Shown here one piece after another: positions 28,328 through 36,699 of a stretch of 64,000 bases of DNA. Numbering within the stretch: position 1 is the stretch's first letter; every line of letters starts with the position of its first letter. The notes under the pieces are model-generated. The model ran no database searches and had not been told where the DNA came from. It saw nothing but the letters and a program-made list of their open reading frames with translations. The stretch comes from an uncultured Ruminiclostridium sp. (GTDB taxonomy: Bacteria; Bacillota; Clostridia; Oscillospirales; Acutalibacteraceae): positions 1 to 64,000 of the forward strand of contig CABUCM010000010.1 in the NCBI GenBank assembly GCA_902490005.1, written 5' to 3'. Both the position numbers and the translations under genes were made by a program.

Positions 28328-30409
28328 ATGCCAAGACAGGTTTCACTTGAGAAAACCCGTAATGTCGGCATCATGGCTCACATCGATGCCGGTAAAACAA
28401 CAACAACGGAACGTATTCTGTACTATACGGGCGTAAACCACAAGATCGGCGAAACCCACGACGGTGCTGCTACCATGGACTGGATGGCGCAAGAGCAGGA
28501 GAGAGGTATCACCATTACCTCCGCCGCTACCACTTGCTTCTGGAAGGAACATCGTATCAACATCATTGACACCCCCGGCCACGTTGACTTTACCGTAGAG
28601 GTGCAGCGTTCTTTAAGAGTGCTGGACGGCTCTGTAACGGTTCTGTGCGCCAAGGGCGGCGTAGAGCCTCAGTCTGAAACCGTATGGCGCCAGGCTGACG
28701 AATATCACGTGCCGAGAATGGCTTATGTCAATAAGATGGACATTATGGGCGCCGATTTCTATCGGGTTGTCCAGATGATGAGAGACCGTCTGCAGTGCAA
28801 TGCTGTTCCGATTCAGCTGCCCATCGGCGCTGAGGATACCTTTAAGGGTATCGTCGACCTGGTGGAAATGAAGGCTGACGTTTATTATGACGAAATGGGC
28901 ACCGACATGAAGGTGGAAGAAATTCCGGACGACATGAAGGAGCTGGCGGAGAAATACCGCGCTGAGCTGATCGAGCATGTGGCTGAGCAGGATGACGAGC
29001 TGCTGGAGAAATATCTGGGCGGCGAGGAGCTCACCATCGACGAAATCAAGCGCACCATCCGCAAATCCTGTATCGCAAACACTATGGTTCCTGTTACCTG
29101 CGGTACTTCCTACCGCAATAAGGGCGTTCAGAAGCTGTTGGACGCGATTGTGGATTATATGCCCGCCCCGACGGATGTTGAGGCCATCAAGGGTGTGAAT
29201 CCGGATACCGACGAGCCGGTAGTTCGTCATTCTTCTGACGACGAGCCGTTTGCCGCGTTAGCGTTTAAGATCGCCACCGACCCCTTTGTGGGCAAGCTAT
29301 GCTTCTTCCGTGTGTATTCCGGCGTCATTAACGCGGGCACCACGGTTTATAACGCCAATAAAGACAATAACGAGCGTATCGGCAGAATTCTGCAGATGCA
29401 CGCGAACCACCGTCAGGATATTGAATGCTGCTACGCAGGCGATATCGCCGCGGCGGTAGGCCTGAAGAACACCAGTACCGGCGATACCCTGTGCGATGAA
29501 AAGCACCCGGTTATCCTGGAGTCTATGGTGTTCCCGGAGCCGGTTATCCGTGTGGCCATCGAGCCTAAGACCAAGGCCGGCCAAGAGAAGATGGGTATTG
29601 CTTTGGCCAAGCTGGCGGAAGAAGACCCCACCTTCAAGGCTTACACCGACGAGGAAACCGGACAAACCATCATCGCCGGTATGGGCGAGCTTCACCTGGA
29701 AATCATCGTGGACAGACTGCTCCGTGAGTTTAAGGTAGAGGCTAACGTGGGTAAACCCCAGGTTGCATACAAAGAGACCATTCGCGGCAACGCGGACGTG
29801 GACAACAAGTATGCCAGGCAGTCCGGCGGTAAAGGCCAGTACGGCCATGTTAAGATCAGAATCGAACCCAACCCCGGCAAGGGCTATGAGTTCGTCAACG
29901 CAATCGTCGGCGGCGCGATTCCCAAGGAATATATCCCGGCGGTTGATCAGGGTATCCAGGGAGCTATGCTCTCCGGCGTCCTGGCCGGCTACAATGTAGT
30001 CGATGTAAAAGTGACTTTGTACGACGGTTCTTACCATGAGGTTGACTCCTCTGAAATGGCGTTTAAGATCGCCGGCTCTATGGCCTTTAAAGAGGCCATG
30101 AGAAAGGCGCAGCCGGTTCTGATGGAGCCTATCATGAAGGTTGCGGTTATTGTGCCTGAGGAATATATGGGCGACGTAATCGGCGACTTGAATTCCCGCC
30201 GCGGCATGATCCAGGGTATGGACGCTCTGCCGGGCGCCCAGCGTATCAACGCCATGGTTCCCCTGTCTGAGATGTTCGGTTACGCTACCGATATGCGTTC
30301 TAAGACCCAGGGCCGCGGGCAGTACACCATGGAGCCCAGCGACTACGCGGAGGTTCCCAAGTCTGTTGGTGAGAAGATTATTTCCAGCCGTACAAAGAAA
30401 GCCGAATAA
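28328..30409 (+). CDS. fusA: Elongation factor G
   Basis: GTPase that drives translocation of tRNA and mRNA on the ribosome. 693 residues. G-motifs: AHIDAGKTTTTERI (P-loop), DTPGHVDF (G3), NKMD (G4), and the effector region QEQERGITITSAATT. Domains II to V follow with normal length. ATG at 28328 has AAGGAGGAC upstream, 30 bases after rpsG. Confidence 0.98.
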   Translation: MPRQVSLEKTRNVGIMAHIDAGKTTTTERILYYTGVNHKIGETHDGAATMDWMAQEQERGITITSAATTCFWKEHRINIIDTPGHVDFTVEVQRSLRVLDGSVTVLCAKGGVEPQSETVWRQADEYHVPRMAYVNKMDIMGADFYRVVQMMRDRLQCNAVPIQLPIGAEDTFKGIVDLVEMKADVYYDEMGTDMKVEEIPDDMKELAEKYRAELIEHVAEQDDELLEKYLGGEELTIDEIKRTIRKSCIANTMVPVTCGTSYRNKGVQKLLDAIVDYMPAPTDVEAIKGVNPDTDEPVVRHSSDDEPFAALAFKIATDPFVGKLCFFRVYSGVINAGTTVYNANKDNNERIGRILQMHANHRQDIECCYAGDIAAAVGLKNTSTGDTLCDEKHPVILESMVFPEPVIRVAIEPKTKAGQEKMGIALAKLAEEDPTFKAYTDEETGQTIIAGMGELHLEIIVDRLLREFKVEANVGKPQVAYKETIRGNADVDNKYARQSGGKGQYGHVKIRIEPNPGKGYEFVNAIVGGAIPKEYIPAVDQGIQGAMLSGVLAGYNVVDVKVTLYDGSYHEVDSSEMAFKIAGSMAFKEAMRKAQPVLMEPIMKVAVIVPEEYMGDVIGDLNSRRGMIQGMDALPGAQRINAMVPLSEMFGYATDMRSKTQGRGQYTMEPSDYAEVPKSVGEKIISSRTKKAE

Positions 30410-30423
30410 CTTATCCAAAAGTA

Positions 30424-30452
30424 TTGCAATTTAAGAAAAGAATTGCTAAAAT
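30424..30452 (+). promoter_or_regulatory. Sigma-A promoter of tuf
   Basis: TTGCAA (30424-30429), 17-base spacer, TAAAAT (30447-30452), between fusA and tuf. It would let EF-Tu be made in excess over the other str-block proteins. Confidence 0.65.
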
Positions 30453-30514
30453 GAGGATTATAGCCCGGCTTATGAAATTAAAAATTATTTTTGATTACAA
30501 AGGAGGAAATCCCA

Positions 30515-31717
30515 ATGGCAAAGGCTAAGTTTGAAAGAACAAAACCCCATGTTAACATTGGCACCATCGGTCACGTTGACCATGGCAAGACCACTCTGAC
30601 CGCTGCGATCACCAAGGTTCTGAACCTGGAGGGCGACGCGGAGTATGTGGATTACGCCAACATTGATAAGGCTCCCGAGGAGAGAGAGCGTGGTATTACC
30701 ATCAATACCGCTCACGTTGAGTATGAGACCGAAAGCCGTCACTATGCTCACGTTGACTGCCCCGGCCACGCCGACTATGTTAAGAACATGATTACCGGTG
30801 CCGCTCAAATGGACGGCGCTATCCTGGTTATCGCCGCTACCGATGGCCCTATGGCTCAGACCAAGGAGCACCTGCTGCTGGCCCGTCAGGTAGGCGTGCC
30901 CTATATCGTTGTTTTCCTGAACAAGGTTGACCAAGTTGACGACGAAGAGCTGCTGGAGCTGGTAGAGATGGAAGTCCGCGAGACTCTGTCCGAGTATGAG
31001 TTCCCGGGCGACGATACCCCCATCATCAAGGGTTCCGCTCTGAAGGTTCTGGAGTCTGATTCTAAGGATCCTAACGCTCCCGAGTATGCCTGCATCAAAG
31101 AACTGATGGACGCTGTTGACAGCTATATCCCCACTCCTGACCGTAAGGCTGACCTGCCCTTCCTGATGCCTGTTGAGGACGTGTTCACCATCACCGGCCG
31201 TGGTACTGTTGCCACTGGCAGAGTGGAGCGTGGACAGCTGAAGACCGGCGAGGAAGTTGAAATCGTTGGTTTGGCTGACGAGAAGAAGAAGACCGTTGTT
31301 ACTGGTATCGAAATGTTCCGGAAGATTCTGGACTATGCCGAGGCCGGCGATAACATCGGCGCTCTGCTCCGTGGTATCCAGAGAACTGAAATCGAGCGCG
31401 GACAGGTTCTGTCTAAGCCCGGCTCCATTCATCCTCATACCAAGTTCAAGGGCCAGGTTTACGTTCTGACCAAGGAAGAAGGCGGACGTCATACTCCTTT
31501 CTTCAACAACTACCGTCCTCAGTTCTATTTCAGAACTACTGACGTTACCGGCGTTATCTCCCTGCCTGAGGGCACCGAGATGTGCATGCCTGGCGATAAC
31601 GTTGTGATGGACGTTGAGCTGATCACTCCTATCGCTATCGAAGAAGGCCTGCGTTTCGCTATCCGTGAAGGCGGCCGTACTGTTGGTTCCGGTGTTGTTA
31701 CCGCTATCAACGAATAA
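30515..31717 (+). CDS. tuf: Elongation factor Tu
   Basis: Delivers aminoacyl-tRNA to the ribosome as the GTP complex. 400 residues. Motifs GHVDHGKTTLTAAI, DCPGHADYV, NKVDQVDD and the RGITINTAHVEY effector loop are intact. ATG at 30515 follows AAAGGAGG. A strong terminator follows. Codon usage is more T-ending than in its neighbours, as is common in very highly expressed genes. A second tuf copy is not in the window. Confidence 0.98.
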   Translation: MAKAKFERTKPHVNIGTIGHVDHGKTTLTAAITKVLNLEGDAEYVDYANIDKAPEERERGITINTAHVEYETESRHYAHVDCPGHADYVKNMITGAAQMDGAILVIAATDGPMAQTKEHLLLARQVGVPYIVVFLNKVDQVDDEELLELVEMEVRETLSEYEFPGDDTPIIKGSALKVLESDSKDPNAPEYACIKELMDAVDSYIPTPDRKADLPFLMPVEDVFTITGRGTVATGRVERGQLKTGEEVEIVGLADEKKKTVVTGIEMFRKILDYAEAGDNIGALLRGIQRTEIERGQVLSKPGSIHPHTKFKGQVYVLTKEEGGRHTPFFNNYRPQFYFRTTDVTGVISLPEGTEMCMPGDNVVMDVELITPIAIEEGLRFAIREGGRTVGSGVVTAINE

Positions 31718-31735
31718 TCATCTTTGCATTGCGAG

Positions 31736-31765
31736 GGCCCAGACGGATTCGTCTGGGCCTTTTTG
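31736..31765 (+). terminator. Terminator after tuf
   Basis: 10-bp stem (31736-31745 with 31750-31759), loop GATT, T-run TTTTTG. It ends the rpoBC-str block. Confidence 0.9.
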
Positions 31766-31829
31766 TTTTCAGCACAAACCGCAAGGCGATGCTGACACAA
31801 TTAAAATTTGGAAAAAAGGGGGGACCAAG

Positions 31830-32333
31830 TTGCGTATACGCACAGCGGAACTGCAAGACTTGGAAAAGGTGAGTAAAATTCACGCCGCCAGCTGGAAAAC
31901 TGCTTACCGCGGCATTTTGCCCGATGACTTTTTGGATCAGCTTTCCTTCCGCCGTTGGGCGGGGTTGAAAGAGATGATGGCGGACGGCCTGGCCATAAGG
32001 GTGATTGAATCCGATGAAAATATTTTTGGCTGTATTACTTTCGGCGCCGCCCGGGATGAAGCTTTTTCCGGCTGGGGTGAAATCGTGTCGTTTCATTTGC
32101 TGCAGGAAGCCCGCGGAAAAGGGTTTGGCAGGCTGTTATTCCAGGATGGGGTAACGGAGCTGAGAAAAGCAGGCTACCGGGAACTATATCTTTGGGTTTT
32201 GGAGGAAAATGAAAGGGCCAGAAGGTTCTACGAAAAAAACGGATTCGCCTGGAACAGAGACCGTCTGGAAAGCGAGGAAGGCGGGCGGCAGGTGACCGAT
32301 TTGAGATATGTTTTCCGTTTTCAAGAAGAATAA
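31830..32333 (+). CDS. GNAT family N-acetyltransferase
   Basis: A 167-residue acetyl-CoA-dependent acetyltransferase. The opening IRTAELQDLEKVSKIHAASWKTAYRG and the acetyl-CoA site LLQEARGKGFGRLLFQ (R/Q-x-x-G-x-G/A) are standard; ENERARRFYEKNGF follows. This subgroup resembles PhnO/YhdJ-like GNATs with unknown substrates. The start is probably TTG at 31830, with AAGGGGGG seven bases upstream; longer in-frame readings run back into the tuf gene. It ends at a hairpin shared with the convergent acetyltransferase. Confidence 0.85.
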   Translation: MRIRTAELQDLEKVSKIHAASWKTAYRGILPDDFLDQLSFRRWAGLKEMMADGLAIRVIESDENIFGCITFGAARDEAFSGWGEIVSFHLLQEARGKGFGRLLFQDGVTELRKAGYRELYLWVLEENERARRFYEKNGFAWNRDRLESEEGGRQVTDLRYVFRFQEE

Positions 32334-32381
32334 AAAAGCTGTTCCGATCATGCCTGTTATGGCACAACGGAACAGCTTTTG
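32334..32381. terminator. Bidirectional terminator between two acetyltransferase genes
   Basis: 13-bp stem (about 32334-32346 with 32368-32380) flanked by A-run and T-run, with a 21-base loop. Convergent genes on both sides. Confidence 0.8.
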
Positions 32382-32401
32382 TTTTGTCAGCGAATCTGGG
32401 T

Positions 32402-32920
32402 TTAACCGCGTTTTTCGCCGGAAAGATCCAGCCGCATAATGTGGTCGTCCATCACATACCCGCGGCCGATGTCCGTAACCTCGTCGTGATCCACATAGAA
32501 CCCTGCTTTCTCATAAAAAGCGATAGAACCTAGGTTGTTCCGGTTGACCGTCAGCCAAATATAGCTGAGACCGCGCTCCCGGCAGATTTTTTTCAATTCT
32601 TCCACGGAAAAGGTAGCCAGCCCCTTGCGCCGGAAGGTTTTTTCAATATAAAGCTTGCTGAGGAACAAAGCGCCGTTTTCGATTTTATAACCGCAGAAGC
32701 CGGCGTTTTGGCCGTCGCAGATCAGCCAGCAGTAGGTGTAGCCCTGCTTTTCAATCTGATTGGTAACCGCCTGAAAGGACTGGTATTTTTCCACCATGTA
32801 GGTGATCTGATCCACGGCGAGTATCTGGCCGTAGTGCTCCCGCCAGATACGGGAGGCCAAAAAACACATTTCCTTAATTTGTTCTGGCGTTTCGATTTTC
32901 CTCATTTGGAGATTGCACAT
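32402..32920 (-). CDS. GNAT family N-acetyltransferase
   Basis: A 172-residue acetyltransferase of unknown substrate, not a close copy of its convergent neighbour. Acetyl-CoA site LYIEKTFRRKGLATFSVEELK, then WLTVNRNNLGSIAFYEKAGF and a C-terminal DDHIMRLDL typical of the RimI/PaiA-like group. PaiA acts on polyamines, but no regulator pairing is seen here. ATG at 32920 has AAGG nine bases upstream; MRKIE five codons later is an alternative without a binding site. Confidence 0.85.
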   Translation of the reverse strand: MCNLQMRKIETPEQIKEMCFLASRIWREHYGQILAVDQITYMVEKYQSFQAVTNQIEKQGYTYCWLICDGQNAGFCGYKIENGALFLSKLYIEKTFRRKGLATFSVEELKKICRERGLSYIWLTVNRNNLGSIAFYEKAGFYVDHDEVTDIGRGYVMDDHIMRLDLSGEKRG

Positions 32921-32957
32921 GGAACCAACCTTGCTTTCTATATATTTAGAGTCATCA

Positions 32958-34340
32958 TTAGAATTTACGGTACTTTTTAACCTTCCGTTTTCTGCGGTCA
33001 CGGCGGTTATAAATGGTGGCGATAATCAAATAGATGATAAAGAGCACCACAAAGAGTCCTACGATTCCAAGAAACCAGGGAGAAGAGATGATATTCTTGG
33101 CGCCCTCCCAATAATACAGCAGATCGCTTCTCTGCACATCCTCGCTGGCGACCAGGTTAATGGTGGCAAGCTGATGGTTGGCGTAGGACAGGGTGGCCTT
33201 TCCTAGGATTTCCCCTTTGGTAATAGGGGCGTTGACGCTTTCCGGCTTTTCTACGTCGGATACCACGATGGAGTTCAAATCCACATCGTTGGGCAGCAGG
33301 GAGGTGACATCCGCTTCCGGCACCAGCAAAAGGGTGTCCTTATCCCAAGCCAGGTTCAAATTAACCTCGGCCAAGGGCTTTTCCATATCCACAATGGATT
33401 TCAGGGTAAAAGTACGGAACGCCCAGCGGTATAGGGCTTTGGAATCAATCATAGCGCCGTTTTTCGGGGTCGGGTCCTGTCCCTCCACGTGCGGCGAGCC
33501 CATAGCCACGCATAAATAGGCATAGCCCTCAGCCTTGGCGGTGGTGACGATGCAGTCCCCTGCCTGGTCGTGCCAGCCGGTTTTGATACCGGTGACATAC
33601 TGGTAATAATAATCCTCGTAGTAAGGGATCATCATCAGATTGGTGGTGCTGATGTCCCGTTCCTCCTGCATATTCGTGGCGGGAATCGTATGGACCGTTT
33701 GACTGACAACATCCATAAACCGGGGCAGGTCCATAGCGTATTCGGCCATAATTCCCATATCCCGGGCGGTGGTATAATGGTCGTCGTCGTGCAAGCCGTC
33801 GGGATTGGCGAAGTGGGTGCCGGTACAGCCCAGCTCGGCGGCTTTATCGTTCATCAGCTGGACAAACCGGTCCATATTGGAGAGGTTCTCCGGATTTCCA
33901 GTTTCCTGATTGACCTTGCCGCCCACATAATCGGCTAAAACCACGGCGGCGTCGTTGCCGGATTGCACCATCAGGCAGTTTAAAGCCTCATAAACAGACA
34001 TGGTTTCCCCAACCATAATGAAAGCGATGGAGCTTCCGGTGCCCTCTAGGGAATCCTTTAACTCCTGGGTCAAGGTGACGGTGGTGCCGTCTAAATCATC
34101 CACGTTTTCAGCCACCACGATGTAGGTTAAAATTTTAGTGGTGGAGGCGGGCTCAATCCGTTCGTCGGCGTTTTTGGTATAGACTACCGTGCCGGTATCC
34201 AGATTTTTCATAAAGATAGCGTTGCAGTTGGTGTCAAAGTCAATGGTAAAGCCTTCTTCCCCTGCGGCCCTGGCTGGGAACGAAAAAACCATGGTGAACG
34301 CAATAAGACAAGAAAGCAAAAGGATTAACTTTTTTTTCAT
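32958..34340 (-). CDS. dacA: D-alanyl-D-alanine carboxypeptidase (S11, PBP5-like)
   Basis: Removes the terminal D-Ala from peptidoglycan stem peptides outside the membrane; low-molecular-weight penicillin-binding protein. 460 residues: signal peptide (about 1-25, ends FPARAA), S11 catalytic domain with Ser66-x-x-Lys69 (ASTTK), SGN, and KTG in IKTGWHD, then a PBP5-type beta domain and a C-terminal membrane helix (about 428-448) with a basic tail, instead of the usual amphipathic anchor. The ATG has GGAGG upstream. It lies 45 bases downstream of a DUF6572 gene in the same direction. Confidence 0.94.
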   Translation of the reverse strand: MKKKLILLLSCLIAFTMVFSFPARAAGEEGFTIDFDTNCNAIFMKNLDTGTVVYTKNADERIEPASTTKILTYIVVAENVDDLDGTTVTLTQELKDSLEGTGSSIAFIMVGETMSVYEALNCLMVQSGNDAAVVLADYVGGKVNQETGNPENLSNMDRFVQLMNDKAAELGCTGTHFANPDGLHDDDHYTTARDMGIMAEYAMDLPRFMDVVSQTVHTIPATNMQEERDISTTNLMMIPYYEDYYYQYVTGIKTGWHDQAGDCIVTTAKAEGYAYLCVAMGSPHVEGQDPTPKNGAMIDSKALYRWAFRTFTLKSIVDMEKPLAEVNLNLAWDKDTLLLVPEADVTSLLPNDVDLNSIVVSDVEKPESVNAPITKGEILGKATLSYANHQLATINLVASEDVQRSDLLYYWEGAKNIISSPWFLGIVGLFVVLFIIYLIIATIYNRRDRRKRKVKKYRKF

Positions 34341-34385
34341 AGAAGTTTTTCCTCCGATATGGTATGATTAAATAAATCGGATTGG

Positions 34386-34724
34386 TTATCCGATATGTGT
34401 TTCTATTTTGATGCCGTACTGTCCCACTTGGTCTTGGACAGCTTGCAGAAATTTTTTACAGTGACCGCTTATGTCATATTTAAAGTGAATTTCTATAACT
34501 GCCATATGGAATACTGATTCAGGATATTGGCTTTTATATTGTTTGGTTTCCAAGTACGAAAGATAAGCGTTGATTTTATCTTGCAAAAGAATCAAATGGT
34601 CATATTCATTGACCGGGTTGTCATCGCCTTGCCACATTAAATGATCGGTCAGCAGAAGACAGATTGCATTTCTGTTATTGTCTATGCCGACGCCGTCGAT
34701 AATTTCCGGATTGTCTATCGCCAT
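34386..34724 (-). CDS. DUF6572 family protein
   Basis: A 112-residue protein that I match to the DUF6572 family by its opening AIDNPEIIDGVGID, the LLLTDHLMW stretch and the following HLILLQDKINAYLSYLE. No function is known. It is acidic, soluble and has no motif of an enzyme. ATG at 34724 is chosen because AAGGGG lies upstream and the family begins MAIDNP. A promoter lies at 34771-34799; dacA follows and may be co-transcribed, with a weak TCGGAT/ATCCGA hairpin between. Confidence 0.75.
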   Translation of the reverse strand: MAIDNPEIIDGVGIDNNRNAICLLLTDHLMWQGDDNPVNEYDHLILLQDKINAYLSYLETKQYKSQYPESVFHMAVIEIHFKYDISGHCKKFLQAVQDQVGQYGIKIETHIG

Positions 34725-34770
34725 CGCCACACCCCTTTTTACATGCAAACAATATTGGATTATGTATACC

Positions 34771-34799
34771 ATTTTACCTTATTTACCAGGGAAAGGCAA
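34771..34799 (-). promoter_or_regulatory. Sigma-A promoter of the DUF6572-dacA unit
   Basis: Minus strand TTGCCT (34794-34799), 17-base spacer, TAAAAT (34771-34776). Confidence 0.6.
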
Positions 34800-34848
34800 A
34801 TAAAAAATTTATGACAATGTTAACAATTTCCTGACAGGAGGAATGCAA

Positions 34849-35538
34849 ATGATATTTATCACAGGAGATATGCACGGCGTGATGGAACGATTTCAGGATT
34901 CCGCTTTCCGGCACATCAAAAAAGGGGACGTGCTGATTATCTGCGGTGATTTCGGCTTCCTTTGGGAGGGAACCGAGAATGAAAAGAAGGTTCTCAGGAA
35001 GCTGGAAAAGAAAAAATATGAAATCCTGTTTGTAGACGGGATTCATGAGAATTTTGACCTGTTGGAAAAATATCCTCAGGAGGAATACGCCGGAGGAAAG
35101 GTACACCGGGTCGGCGCCAATATCCGCCATCTGATGCGGGGCGAGCTGTTCACCATCGAGGGCAAAAAAATATTTGCCTTTGGCGGCGGAGAAAGCATGG
35201 AAAAAGAGGACCGGGTCAAGGCCGGGAAATGGTGGGAAAGGGAAATGCCCACCTTGGAGGAAATGCAGCACGGGGTGGACCGGCTGGACGAGGTGGACCG
35301 GAAAGTGGATTATATCGTCACCCATGAGCCCCCTACTAGGGTGCGCACCATCATCGATAATACTCTCAGAAACTTCAATATGCTGGACGCTTATTTGGAT
35401 GAGTTGTCCACCAAGGTTACTTATGAGAAATGGTTTTTCGGAAGCCTGCATCTGGACCGAAAAATCACAGCCAAAAGCTATGCGGTATTCACCGATTTGG
35501 TCCCAGCGGAAATTCCTGAAGGAAAGAGAAGAAAATAA
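34849..35538 (+). CDS. Calcineurin-like metallophosphoesterase
   Basis: A 229-residue dinuclear metal phosphoesterase of unknown substrate. Motifs: FITGDMHG (Asp, His), ICGDFGFLW, VDGIHENFD (in place of GNHE), VTHEPP and FFGSLHLD (in place of GHxH). From memory the last forms recur in this Firmicutes/phage-like subgroup, so the deviations are family features rather than decay. ATG at 34849 has GGAGG seven bases upstream; the ATG two codons earlier is too close. It is directly followed by sbcD, three bases on, so it is likely part of that operon and may act in nucleic acid metabolism (inference). Confidence 0.82.
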   Translation: MIFITGDMHGVMERFQDSAFRHIKKGDVLIICGDFGFLWEGTENEKKVLRKLEKKKYEILFVDGIHENFDLLEKYPQEEYAGGKVHRVGANIRHLMRGELFTIEGKKIFAFGGGESMEKEDRVKAGKWWEREMPTLEEMQHGVDRLDEVDRKVDYIVTHEPPTRVRTIIDNTLRNFNMLDAYLDELSTKVTYEKWFFGSLHLDRKITAKSYAVFTDLVPAEIPEGKRRK

Positions 35539-35541
35539 GCT

Positions 35542-36699
35542 ATGAAGTTTATCCATACGTCCGATTGGCATTTGGGAAAAATGATTTACGGCCGGTCTCT
35601 CCTGCCGGATCAGGAATATTTCATCAAGCAAGTTTTTCTGCCGGCCATCGACCGGGAACAGCCTGATTTTGTGATCCTGGCCGGGGATATTTACGACCGC
35701 CAGATCGCGCCGGTAGAGGCGCTCCGGCTGTTTGACTGGACCGTGGACCAGATCGCCCAGAGGGAGATCCCATTTTTCCTCATTTCCGGCAACCACGACG
35801 GCGCGGACCGCCTGTGCGTGGGCGCCCGGCTGCTGCGGAAAAGCGGCATTTATCTTGCCGCGAGGCTAGAGGACGCCTTGGAACCGGTTCTCCTGGAGAA
35901 AAATGGAGAATCGGTTCAGGTGTTTTTGCTGCCTTATTTTGAGCCGGCCCAGGCCAGGGCCGTTTTTCAGGACGATTCTATTCGGGGGTTTGGAGAGGCT
36001 TATGAGGCTGCAATCAGCCGGATGGAACAGCGCCGGGACCCTGGGCTTCCCAGCGTTTTGGTTTCCCACTGCTTTGTGGCGGGCAGCACGGTGTCCGATT
36101 CGGAAAGCCCCCTTTATGTTGGCGGCAGCGGGGAGATCGGCTCCGGCTGTTTCCAGAATTTCACCTACGTGGCCCTGGGGCATCTTCACGGCCCCCAGAA
36201 GGCGGGAGCCAACGGCCGGTATTCCGGCTCCCCTCTGTGCTATTCCTTCGACGAGGTGAACCAGAAAAAGGGCTACACCGTAGTGACCATCGAAAATGAA
36301 ACGGTTCGTTATGAGCAGGTCCCGGTGGCGCCTATGCGCCCTATGCGCGTGCTGACGGCCTCCTTTGACCAGTTGATGGCGGAAGGAAAAAAAGCCCCCT
36401 GTGAGGATTACGTGTTCCTGATGCTCACCGACGACAAGCCGGTGTTTATGCCAGTGGATCAGCTGCGAGATTATTATCCCAACCTACTTGGCCTTTCCAG
36501 CCAGTGGCTGAAAAGCGGCGGCCTGCAGGGATTGACCGGGGAACAGCGAGAGCAAAAGGAACGCCTTCAAAAGCGAAACGGGGAAAAGGAGATTTTCAGC
36601 GCGTTCCTTTCGAGCGTCTGCCAAAGCGAGGCCACCCAAGAGGACCAGGAGCTGTTTGACCGGATTCTGGCCCAGGTGGGAGAGGGGGCGGTAAAATGA
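35542..36699 (+). CDS. sbcD: Nuclease SbcCD subunit D
   Basis: Mre11-type nuclease subunit that, with SbcC, cuts hairpins and protein-blocked DNA ends. 385 residues. Metal-binding motifs: HTSDWHLGKM, LAGDIYDR, ISGNHDGADRL, VSHCFVAG and VALGHLHGPQ. The C-terminal capping domain and SbcC-binding end are present. It overlaps sbcC by four bases (ATGA), indicating translational coupling. No strong ribosome binding site is seen, which fits coupling to the upstream phosphoesterase. Confidence 0.95.
   Translation: MKFIHTSDWHLGKMIYGRSLLPDQEYFIKQVFLPAIDREQPDFVILAGDIYDRQIAPVEALRLFDWTVDQIAQREIPFFLISGNHDGADRLCVGARLLRKSGIYLAARLEDALEPVLLEKNGESVQVFLLPYFEPAQARAVFQDDSIRGFGEAYEAAISRMEQRRDPGLPSVLVSHCFVAGSTVSDSESPLYVGGSGEIGSGCFQNFTYVALGHLHGPQKAGANGRYSGSPLCYSFDEVNQKKGYTVVTIENETVRYEQVPVAPMRPMRVLTASFDQLMAEGKKAPCEDYVFLMLTDDKPVFMPVDQLRDYYPNLLGLSSQWLKSGGLQGLTGEQREQKERLQKRNGEKEIFSAFLSSVCQSEATQEDQELFDRILAQVGEGAVK

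Noticed and set aside
34849..35538. Metallophosphoesterase as a degenerate enzyme because GNHE and GHxH are altered
   Set aside because: I recall the same GxHE and GSLH forms across this Firmicutes subgroup, so they are likely family features, not decay.
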